Source: Myxococcus stipitatus (GTDB lineage: Bacteria > Myxococcota > Myxococcia > Myxococcales > Myxococcaceae). From it: a DNA stretch of 64,000 bases. The stretch spans positions 62,001 to 126,000 of the forward strand of contig NZ_JAKCFI010000013.1 in NCBI RefSeq assembly GCF_021412625.1. The letters run 5' to 3'. Each line of letters begins with the position of its first letter. Positions within the stretch are counted from its first letter, which is position 1. Positions 8,274 through 15,291 of this stretch are shown here, piece after piece. Below the pieces are notes generated by a model. It ran no database searches. It was given only the letters and a program-made list of their open reading frames with translations, and was not told the origin of the DNA. A program made the translations under genes and the position numbers.

Positions 8274-10700
8274 ATGCATGCTTTCGCGCGGAAATCCAAG
8301 ACAGCTCAGCAGCGTGCGTCCAATGGGGCGACGAGCTCCGGGCAAGGCCTCAAGGTCGGATCGAACCTTCACTTGCAGCGCATGGGTGGAAGTCAAGCGG
8401 TGCAGCGGGTGTCACGAACGGATGTTGAAGAATCCAGAGCCGAACTGATTGGATTGGCATTTCCCCACTGGGTGCACGACTTCAGCCGGGTTCCCGTCCA
8501 TCCTCCCGGGGCGGGAGTGATACAGACGAAGCTCGCGATCAATGAGCCAGGAGACAGCTACGAGCGGGAAGCAGACCGCGTGGCGGAGCACGTGATGCGG
8601 ATGCCAGAGTCTCGGCTCCCGCGCGTGGGGGCCGGCGACGGAGGAGGGCTGAGGTTGCAGGCAAAGCACGTCCAAGCCAGCGACAGCGGACAGATGACTG
8701 CACCGCCCATCGTCCATGAGGCATTGCGCTCACCCGGTCAGCCGCTGGATTCGGCGACTCGCGCCTTCATGGAGCCACGCTTCGGCTACGACTTCTCCCA
8801 AGTCCGCGTGCACTTCGGGAGAGAGGCCGAACAGTCGGCGCGGGACGTCAACGCTCATGCCTACACGGTGGGACGTGATGTTGTCTTTGGGGCCGGTCGC
8901 TTCGCACCGGGGACGTACGACGGGCGGCGGCTGCTGGCCCATGAGTTGGCGCACGTGGTTCAACAAGCACCGTCTGGCGCCTCCGGGGCTCGGGCCAGTC
9001 ATGGCGCTCCGACCAGGGTGTACCGGCAGGTAGGACCGGGAGGCGGCGTCAGCCCCCGTCGCATCGTGTATCTCGACAACGACGTGGTGGGAGCCATTGT
9101 CGACGGGAACAAGCCGGTGGCTGACGCTCTGAAGAACATGCTCGCCAGCGGCGCCGATGTCCGGATGACGCTCTATAACTACCGTGAGACAACCCATGGC
9201 CATGACCGGGTCCGGGCTGGCGCGCGGATGCTCGTGGTTGCAAAGCTTGGAATCACGATCGACAACGGCGGCGGGCTCGCGTCTCGGCAGGCGACCTATG
9301 TCGAATTGTCATCGGGTAAACCCGCGTCCGTGCAGCCCAAGGATGTGCCGATGATTGGAGCCGTGCGAGCGGCCGGTCCCGGCGCGGAACTTTGGACGCT
9401 CGATGGTGGCCCGAAGGAGAACGCCAAGCGGTTCGGCATCAAGCTCGCCCCGGAGAGTTCTCTGAAGACTGGTGGAGCTCCACTCGATGTCCGGGTGGGG
9501 CTCGACAATGTCGGACTGCAATCCTACGAAATCGCGGCAGACGGGACTCCCGTTCGTCGTGGGCAGCTGCTCCCAGGCAAGGTGGCGCCATCTGCAAAGC
9601 CGCCCTCCGGCCCCAAGGGCGGGCCTCCGTCAAGCGCGGCTCCTGGCTCGGCAAGGACTGTGAATCCGGGGAGCGGCGGCGGCGATGCCGCGAAGGCCAT
9701 CGGGCCGAAGCCCGCGGGTGCCAGCGCGACAGACATCGCGGTGGTCGAGGCAAGACCGGTACTCACCGAGCGGCCTGGTGGCTCGGCGGTCGAGATCGCC
9801 TCGCCACATGCGCTCACGAACGTCGCCGCGACACAGGGAGCCGTCGAAGGCGCGTGGGGCATCATCCTCTCCCATCAGCTCTCCTCCGTGCGGGGAGCGG
9901 AGCTCAAGAAGGCCCTCGCCCGATTCGAGGAACTCGGCCCCGAGATCGAGGCCTACCGTCAGAAGGGAATCGACGTGACGGTCACCGTCGTCGCCGAGGT
10001 GCCGAAACAGCCGGACGTGGCGGCTCGTGTCACGGGCGTCGGTAACGCCGGGGAGGTCGTCTACTTCAAGCGGATGTATATCAGTCACCTCTCGCTCCCC
10101 CCGTCGGCGGCGACATCGACACAGTCCACCATGTACGCGGCGGGCGAGCGGGATCCGGGGCGCGTGGACAGGAGCGAGATGACGCTGAACCAGCAGGTGA
10201 GCGCCTATTGGGGTGACAAATATCCTGTACCTGGAAGCGGCCCTCGAGAAGGCTTCCATTTCGTCGAGGGCAAGCAGACGTTCCCGGGCTACGCGCCTCT
10301 CACGTCGCGCAAGCCGGATCTCACGACGCCGGACCACCTCAAGGGCATCGCTGGAACCTATAAGCCCGAGCTTCGCAAGATCTTCGTCGGTGGCATGAGT
10401 GGGGTCTTCACGCTGGGGGCGAGAAAGCTGCAGGTGGAACTCGGCCCCCAGGGCGTCCCGACGCCGAAGATGACCTTGGGCGGAAAGGCGTACACCTTCC
10501 TCGATGGAGGGCCGAGGCCACCAACGATGATCATGACCGGGCAATTCAGGATGGGCGAGGGGCTTCCGCCCGCCGCGCAATGGATTTGGAGCTCGATGGA
10601 ATACCACGCGGACAAGGGCATCATCCTGGAGTGGGCGCACGTCCTGGACAGCGCCCTGAACACGACCTGGGATGCCCTCTTTCTGTGGCGTCGCCTCTAG
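8274..10700 (+). CDS. DUF4157 (eCIS core) protein with PIN-like domain; candidate eCIS cargo
   Basis: An 808-residue protein. Residues ~20-60 are a flexible leader; residues ~140-230 are the DUF4157 domain with PLDSATRAFMEPRFGYDFSQ, VRVHFGREAEQSARDVNA and a metalloprotease-like HELAHVVQQ (H223, E224, H227). DUF4157 is strongly associated with eCIS loci. Residues ~262-405 look like a PIN nuclease fold: YLDNDVVGAIVDG (strand 1 with Asp), YNYRETTHG (Glu), KDVPMIGAV (Asp) and LWTLDGG. A Pro/Gly/Ala linker follows (~410-500), then a ~300-residue C-terminal region I do not recognise. The upstream in-frame frame from 8154 lacks a ribosome site and overlaps the small divergent gene's promoter. PIN assignment is my inference from spacing of acidic residues; DUF4157 is secure. 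Confidence 0.82.
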   Translation: MHAFARKSKTAQQRASNGATSSGQGLKVGSNLHLQRMGGSQAVQRVSRTDVEESRAELIGLAFPHWVHDFSRVPVHPPGAGVIQTKLAINEPGDSYEREADRVAEHVMRMPESRLPRVGAGDGGGLRLQAKHVQASDSGQMTAPPIVHEALRSPGQPLDSATRAFMEPRFGYDFSQVRVHFGREAEQSARDVNAHAYTVGRDVVFGAGRFAPGTYDGRRLLAHELAHVVQQAPSGASGARASHGAPTRVYRQVGPGGGVSPRRIVYLDNDVVGAIVDGNKPVADALKNMLASGADVRMTLYNYRETTHGHDRVRAGARMLVVAKLGITIDNGGGLASRQATYVELSSGKPASVQPKDVPMIGAVRAAGPGAELWTLDGGPKENAKRFGIKLAPESSLKTGGAPLDVRVGLDNVGLQSYEIAADGTPVRRGQLLPGKVAPSAKPPSGPKGGPPSSAAPGSARTVNPGSGGGDAAKAIGPKPAGASATDIAVVEARPVLTERPGGSAVEIASPHALTNVAATQGAVEGAWGIILSHQLSSVRGAELKKALARFEELGPEIEAYRQKGIDVTVTVVAEVPKQPDVAARVTGVGNAGEVVYFKRMYISHLSLPPSAATSTQSTMYAAGERDPGRVDRSEMTLNQQVSAYWGDKYPVPGSGPREGFHFVEGKQTFPGYAPLTSRKPDLTTPDHLKGIAGTYKPELRKIFVGGMSGVFTLGARKLQVELGPQGVPTPKMTLGGKAYTFLDGGPRPPTMIMTGQFRMGEGLPPAAQWIWSSMEYHADKGIILEWAHVLDSALNTTWDALFLWRRL

Positions 10701-10759
10701 TGTGACTCGGTCACATCGGTGATCGGCCCCCTGTGCGACGTATGACGTGGTTGCCACAT

Positions 10760-10783
10760 GGAGTGCCCCATGAGGGGCACTCC
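10760..10783 (+). terminator. Terminator-like hairpin after the DUF4157 gene
   Basis: A perfect 10-bp stem GGAGTGCCCC / GGGGCACTCC with an ATGA loop, 59 bases after the stop codon, followed only by TATTGTG, so the U-tract is weak. It separates the eCIS cargo gene from the next lipoprotein gene. Confidence 0.65.
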
Positions 10784-10938
10784 TATTGTGCGGGGAGCGC
10801 CCCGCGGCCGTGACGGCGCGGGGGGCCGGGCGTGTCGGGTTCTGGAAGCCCGGTGCGCTCCTCCGGAGCGAGCGCGCTTGCCTGGCTCCACTCGCATTCC
10901 CACCGTCACCTCCCTGTCGTCATGCGAGGGGAGAGGTC

Positions 10939-12435
10939 ATGGATGCGAGGTATGGGATTCCCCTGCTGTGTCTGGGATTGCTCGGGTGCGGGGCTCTTTC
11001 CGAGGACGCTGGCGCTCGCGAAGGACGCGACACGGTGCCAGCGGTCACCGCCCAGGCCTGCGCGCCGGGCGTGGCGCGGCGGGTGAAAGTGGTCGTTTCC
11101 CCGGGCACCCCCGAGTCGCCCAACTTCCCGGTGGGGCCAGAGAGTCTGGAGGACGTGAACGGGACGCTCTTCTTCGCGGTCAACTTCCGCGATGGGCGCG
11201 GTGAGCTGTGGCGCAGCGATGGCACCGAGGCGGGCACTGGCGTGGTGAAGGACTTCCCCGCGGCGCCGGTCTCCTGGGGCCTTGGGGTGACGGGGCTGGT
11301 GGCCGTGGGCAGCCGCGTCTTCTTCCAGGCGGAGACCGCCGGCACCGGCAACGAGCTGTGGGTGAGCGACGGGACGGAGCAGGGCACGCACCTGGTGTCG
11401 GACTTGATGCCGGGGCCCGGCAACTCGCGGCTGTCCCTCGCCACGAACCTGGGCGCGGGCCTCACGTTCTTCCGGACCGTCACGGAGCCGACGCCGACGG
11501 GGGTGGAGCTGTGGTCCTCGGATGGGAGCGCGGAGGGCACGGTTCGGTTGGCGAGCTTCGGCGCCGTCGCCGCGCTCGATGGGGCTTCGCTGAGGGTGGG
11601 GGACGCGCTGCTCTTCTTCCTCTCCCAGCCGGACGGCACCTTCCTGTGGAGGACGGACGGCACCGCCGAGGGGACGCGGGTCGTCGAACGGCTCGATGCG
11701 GGCGCGGTCCGCGTGGGCGATGCGCGCGACCCGGTCAGCGGTGGGCCAGGGCTGTTCACGCTCCTCGACACCTCGGGCACCGAGGTGTGGCGCACCGATG
11801 GCACCGAGGCGGGCACGGTGCGGCTGGAGACCTTCGGTCGTCCGATGATGCGGTTGCTCGGCGCGCTGGGCACCTCCGTCGTCCTGGCGGAGGAGGATGG
11901 CGTCGCGCAACGGCTGTACCTGCGTCGCGTGGCGCTCTCAGGGGGAGGGAAGGCGCTCATCACCTCGCTCGACAATCCCTATGCGGGCCAGCCCGATGCC
12001 TATCCGTACATCCAACACATCGCGCACGCCGGGGATCGCGTCTTCTTCTCCCTGGCCATCGGCTCGCCCGGGCCCTCTCCACGAATGGTGCGGCTGTGGG
12101 TGACGGACGGCCTGGCCGAAGGGACGCGCCAGCTTCCCGGCGTGCTCAGCACTTCCGACGAGTCCTGGTCACAGGTCGCCTCCATGGGCACGGGCTCCGT
12201 GTTCTTCGGCGCCTCGCGGTCAGGGGGAGGCACCGAACCGTGGGTGTCGCATGGCACGGACGAGACGACAGGGCAACTCGCGGATGCCAACCCCACCTCG
12301 GGTTCGACGCCCGGGGGCTTCACTCGCGTGGGAACCCACGTCTTCTTCGGTGCGAGGGATGACACGGGGCACAACCAGCTCTGGGTCGCGCCCGCCGACG
12401 CCGTCTGCCCTCCCGGGGTGACGCAGGCTCGCTAG
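10939..12435 (+). CDS. ELWxxDGT-repeat lipoprotein
   Basis: A 498-residue outer-envelope lipoprotein. The ATG at 10939 follows GGGAGAGG and gives MDARYGIPLLCLGLLGCGAL, a signal peptide with lipobox LLGC. The rest is built of ~50-residue repeats each carrying ELWRSDGTEAGT-like signatures (ELWVSDGTEQGT, ELWSSDGSAEGT, LWRTDGTAEGT, VWRTDGTEAGT, LWVTDGLAEGT), expected to fold as a beta-propeller. The family is frequent in myxobacteria and of unknown function, likely a surface binding scaffold. In-frame sequence upstream of 10939 is not conserved in character and overlaps the terminator region. Confidence 0.88.
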   Translation: MDARYGIPLLCLGLLGCGALSEDAGAREGRDTVPAVTAQACAPGVARRVKVVVSPGTPESPNFPVGPESLEDVNGTLFFAVNFRDGRGELWRSDGTEAGTGVVKDFPAAPVSWGLGVTGLVAVGSRVFFQAETAGTGNELWVSDGTEQGTHLVSDLMPGPGNSRLSLATNLGAGLTFFRTVTEPTPTGVELWSSDGSAEGTVRLASFGAVAALDGASLRVGDALLFFLSQPDGTFLWRTDGTAEGTRVVERLDAGAVRVGDARDPVSGGPGLFTLLDTSGTEVWRTDGTEAGTVRLETFGRPMMRLLGALGTSVVLAEEDGVAQRLYLRRVALSGGGKALITSLDNPYAGQPDAYPYIQHIAHAGDRVFFSLAIGSPGPSPRMVRLWVTDGLAEGTRQLPGVLSTSDESWSQVASMGTGSVFFGASRSGGGTEPWVSHGTDETTGQLADANPTSGSTPGGFTRVGTHVFFGARDDTGHNQLWVAPADAVCPPGVTQAR

Positions 12436-12618
12436 CGAGGCGTCGGATCGCGGAAGCTCGGCGCTGTATTGCTCGTCCGTGACCTTCTCCATCCAGTTCA
12501 CGGGGCTGCCGTCGAGCGCTTCCTGGATCGCGATATGGGTCATCGTGGCGCGGGGATGGCCGTCACGTCGCATCCGGGCAACGAGGTCCGCCGCTCCGAC
12601 GCTCGGAGGCCCCGCCAT
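12436..12618 (-). pseudogene. Remnant of a small cupin-type gene (C-terminal tail only)
   Basis: In the 304-base gap after the ELWxxDGT gene, the minus strand encodes ARMRRDGHPRATMTHIAIQE followed by ALDGSPVNWMEKVTDEQYSA. The segment 'THIAIQExLDGxxVxWMEKVTDEQY' resembles the C-terminal tail of small cupin proteins of the mandelonitrile-lyase/carboxymuconolactone-associated type. The cupin core that should precede it is absent: upstream sequence is not cupin and belongs to the promoter region of the VOC gene. The frame stays open into the ELWxxDGT gene, so it also lacks its own stop. I read it as a deletion remnant. The rest of the gap (12619-12739) shows nothing recognisable. Confidence 0.45.
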
Positions 12619-12739
12619 GCAAGGGCCCTCCGCTCGAGCGCGCGCCCGCCCGGGTCGGGGCTTCGGTCAGGCGGGGTGGGAGCGGAGCCCCACTCCTTGC
12701 CGCTCCTCGCGCGCACCCTGGCGTGTTATCGACGGCGCC

Positions 12740-13162
12740 ATGAGCGACGAGAACCCGAGCATCCTTTCGCATGTCTCCATCGGCACGAATGACTTCGCGC
12801 GCGCCGTGGCCTTCTATGACAAGGTCCTTTCGACCCTGGGCTGTCGCCGCGTGCTGGAGTTCCCTTCGGCGGTGGCCTACGGCAAGCAGTTCCCCGAGTT
12901 CTGGGTCCAGACGCCCGCCAATGGGCAGCCCGCCACGCTTGGCAACGGCGTCCACTTCGGATTCATCGCGGCGTCGAAGCAGGCGGTCCATGCCTTCCAC
13001 GAGGCGGCGCTCGCCGCGGGCGGCACCGACGATGGTGCTCCTGGCCCGCGCCCCCTCTATGGTGCCCCCTACTACGGCTGTTTCGTGAGGGACCTGGAGG
13101 GCCACAAGATCGAGGCCTCCTTCTGGGATACCTCGGTGGAGGGTGGGCACGGGGGCGCCTGA
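12740..13162 (+). CDS. VOC-family (glyoxalase/bleomycin-resistance-like) protein
   Basis: A 140-residue single vicinal-oxygen-chelate domain protein: LSHVSIGTNDFARAVAFYDK, VLSTLGCRRVLEF, then a C-terminal FVRDLEGHKIEASFWD. The metal ligands of the fold are His at ILSHVS (first repeat) and the Glu near the end (KIEASF), as in many VOC isomerases and dioxygenases. The substrate cannot be read from sequence. The start ATG follows GACGGCGCC without a strong ribosome site, but alignment of the first strand fits. It converges on the NmrA gene with a 25-base gap. Confidence 0.87.
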   Translation: MSDENPSILSHVSIGTNDFARAVAFYDKVLSTLGCRRVLEFPSAVAYGKQFPEFWVQTPANGQPATLGNGVHFGFIAASKQAVHAFHEAALAAGGTDDGAPGPRPLYGAPYYGCFVRDLEGHKIEASFWDTSVEGGHGGA

Positions 13163-13187
13163 GCGCGCGCCGATGCCTCGGCGGTCG

Positions 13188-14102
13188 TCAGGGCCGCGCT
13201 CGGCGCTGGCGCGCCCACGTCTCGAAGCTCATGGGGGACAGCCCGAGGGCGCGAGCGAGCTCGGGCCTCGCCAGCACCGGGGCAACATTCATGTAGGTCA
13301 TGCCCCGCGCGACGTCGGGATGCAGGCCGGCCAGGATGGCCTCCTCGACCGTGGCCGTCTGGGCGACATACTCCTTGCCGTCGAGGCGCGAGAGGATTTC
13401 GGCGATCTGCGCCAGGGTGAGCACGTCACCCGCGAGCTGCAGCGTCACTCCGTGGAACGTCGCCGGGTCGCGGATGGCCGCCGCGGCCGCCTTGCCGACG
13501 TCCTCCGGCGCGATCAGCGGGATGGGTCGATCCGCCCTGACGACGGTGAGCAACCGGCGCCCGTCGACGAAGCCGGCGGGGTCCAGCATGGCGTGGTCCA
13601 TGAAGGTGGAGGGCAGGATGAGGGTCCAATGCTCGAAGCCCGCGCCGCGCACGAGGTCGCACGTGGCGAGCTTGTTCTCCCAATACGTCTCATGCGACTT
13701 CCAACGTCCCTCCGCCCAGCCCTCGACGTCGCGATGGTCTCCGACGCCGGACGTCGCGGTGTGCACGAACGTTTCGACGCCCTGCGCGAGCGCGGCCTCC
13801 ACGAGGTTCCTGCCTTGCTGGCGCTCCTTGCCGTAGTCGACACCCGTCGCGGTGACGATCGGCGCCTGCATCGAGAAGACGGCCCGCACGCCGGCGCAGG
13901 CGGCCCGCAGCGACGCTGGGTCGTCGAGGTCCCCGACCACCACCTCGGCGCCCGAGGCCGCGAGCGCCCTGGCGTTGGGCGCTTCCGGATTTCGCACCAG
14001 CACGCGCACCGAGGTGTCACCCGCGGCCAACAGCGCCCGGGCGGTCGCGCCACCCTGGCGCCCCGTGGCCGCGGTGACGAGGACGGCATCGTTGCCGCTC
14101 AT
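13188..14102 (-). CDS. NmrA-like NAD(P)-binding protein (SDR atypical)
   Basis: A 304-residue protein with an N-terminal Rossmann fold: VLVTAATGRQGGATARALLA (GxxGxxG variant), a VVVGDLDDPASL second-strand motif, and a later LILPSTFMDHAML segment typical of NmrA/HSCARG proteins, which sense NADP(H) redox state or reduce small quinone-like substrates. The usual YxxxK catalytic pair of classical SDRs is replaced by YWENK. AAGGAG lies 7 bases before the ATG. It is divergently transcribed from the TetR gene across a 105-base region with two palindromes, so it is very probably the TetR target. Confidence 0.88.
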   Translation of the reverse strand: MSGNDAVLVTAATGRQGGATARALLAAGDTSVRVLVRNPEAPNARALAASGAEVVVGDLDDPASLRAACAGVRAVFSMQAPIVTATGVDYGKERQQGRNLVEAALAQGVETFVHTATSGVGDHRDVEGWAEGRWKSHETYWENKLATCDLVRGAGFEHWTLILPSTFMDHAMLDPAGFVDGRRLLTVVRADRPIPLIAPEDVGKAAAAAIRDPATFHGVTLQLAGDVLTLAQIAEILSRLDGKEYVAQTATVEEAILAGLHPDVARGMTYMNVAPVLARPELARALGLSPMSFETWARQRRARP

Positions 14103-14120
14103 GGACAGCTCCTTGTGTAA

Positions 14121-14172
14121 GTGGGGGACCCCACCGTTTATTTCCGTGGTCAAATACGGAGGGGGACCCCAC
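14121..14172. promoter_or_regulatory. Two operator-like palindromes between NmrA and TetR genes
   Basis: Copy 1 at 14121-14134 is GTGGGGGACCCCAC, a perfect 6-bp inverted repeat with a 2-base centre. Copy 2 at 14159-14172 is GAGGGGGACCCCAC, one mismatch. They are 38 bases apart centre to centre. The outer flanks also mirror each other: AAGTGGGG on the left and CCCCACTT on the right. The span between them is AT-richer (TTTATTTCCGTGG) and likely contains the divergent promoters. The arrangement fits binding of two TetR dimers repressing both genes. Confidence 0.7.
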
Positions 14173-14207
14173 TTGTCAAGGAGAGGCATTTGTGAGGAAA
14201 AGGGGGC

Positions 14208-14759
14208 GTGGAGCACGTGAAGCCATTGCGAGCCGACGGCCGGCGCAACCGGGAGCGAATCATCGCGGCGGCCGAGGAACTGGTCGCCAGGGATGGGGCG
14301 CAGGCATCGTTGGAGGAGATCGCGCGGCGGGCGGGGGTCGGCTCGGCGACGCTGCATCGGCACTTCCCGTCGCGGCAGGCGCTCTTGGAGGCGGTATTCC
14401 GGGACGGTGTCGCGCAGCTCTGCGCGCGGGCTACGGCGCGGACGGGCGCGAAGCCCGCCGCGGAACTGGCGGACTGGCTCGAGGACTTGACGGTCTACAC
14501 GGCGACCCACCGGGGGCTCGCGGCCGCCCTGCTGGCGGGCCCGGACGGTCTCACCCCCGAGGAGCTCTGCTGCACCGACATGCTGCTCGGCGTGCTGAAC
14601 GTCCTGGTGGCCCGGGCGTCATCGGCGGGCGCCATTCACGCCAGCGCGACGGCGGAAGACCTGATGAAGCTGGCGAATGCGATCGCCATCGCGAACGAGG
14701 ACGATCCGCTGACCGCTCGCCGGGTGCTCCGCCTCGCCCTCACTGGCATCCGGCCGTGA
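14208..14759 (+). CDS. TetR-family transcriptional regulator
   Basis: A 183-residue regulator. The N-terminal helix-turn-helix is ADGRRNRERIIAAAEELVAR, then SLEEIARRAGVGSATLHRHF with PSRQALLEAVF, the TetR signature. The C-terminal ligand domain is helical and matches the 'SBP_bac/TetR C-terminal' style region (TATHRGLAAALLAG). GTG codons at 14208 or 14217 can both start it; AGGGGG ends one base before the first, so 14217 has the better ribosome-site spacing. It is divergent from NmrA and probably autoregulates through the palindromes between them. Confidence 0.9.
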   Translation: MEHVKPLRADGRRNRERIIAAAEELVARDGAQASLEEIARRAGVGSATLHRHFPSRQALLEAVFRDGVAQLCARATARTGAKPAAELADWLEDLTVYTATHRGLAAALLAGPDGLTPEELCCTDMLLGVLNVLVARASSAGAIHASATAEDLMKLANAIAIANEDDPLTARRVLRLALTGIRP

Positions 14760-15136
14760 ACGTTGGCAGGCAGCGTGCGATGGCCGCGACGCGGGGGACG
14801 GCGAGGGCGCGGGTCGCAGGCTCGTCGTCGCTCTCCCTGGAGCGCGCCCAATCCTCGTCCTCGGGTGGCCATCCTCTCTCCCAGCCGAGGTGCGGAGCCA
14901 CCAGGTTCACCATGAACGTGGCGTCGATCGGGTATTGCCGAGTCATTGAGCGGGAGCTCCGTCAGCACCGTTCCCGGAGGGATGCCCGTGCAGGCCGGCG
15001 TCGGATGGCCTGGGAGCGGGCAGTCTCGGACGGTATCCGCTTCCGCCCTCGAGAACTCCCGCGCGGGTGGCACGTCCGGGGAACCGCACGCCAGCGTGAA
15101 CACAGCCGCGATGAGGAAAGCTCCGCTCTGGGCCAT
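14740..15136 (-). pseudogene. Small lipoprotein gene with probable frameshift
   Basis: The first ~66 codons read as a lipoprotein: MAQSGAFLIAAVFTLACGSP with lipobox TLAC, then FSRAEADTVRDCPLPGHPTP. Near 14940 this frame turns into Arg/Gly-rich shadow, while the next frame continues with natural sequence (QYPIDATFMVNLVAPHLGWE, RGWPPEDEDWARSRE) to a stop at 14740. Joined, they give ~131 residues, so a one-base indel is likely, real or a sequencing error. An alternative is a second short gene starting at the ATG at 14946. The 3' end overlaps the TetR 3' end by 20 bases in convergent orientation. The function is unknown. Confidence 0.5.
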
Positions 15137-15291
15137 GATTCGTAGGCTCGGCGTGCGCAGCGTCGAAGATGCATCTGAATTGCAAGATTCAAGGTCGCTG
15201 CAGCGCCAACCCAGGCGTGGCTCTGCCCGAGGTGCACGGGATGCGCGCCTCCCACACGAGCGGGGAGGCGCGCATCGGCGACGCCGTGGTT

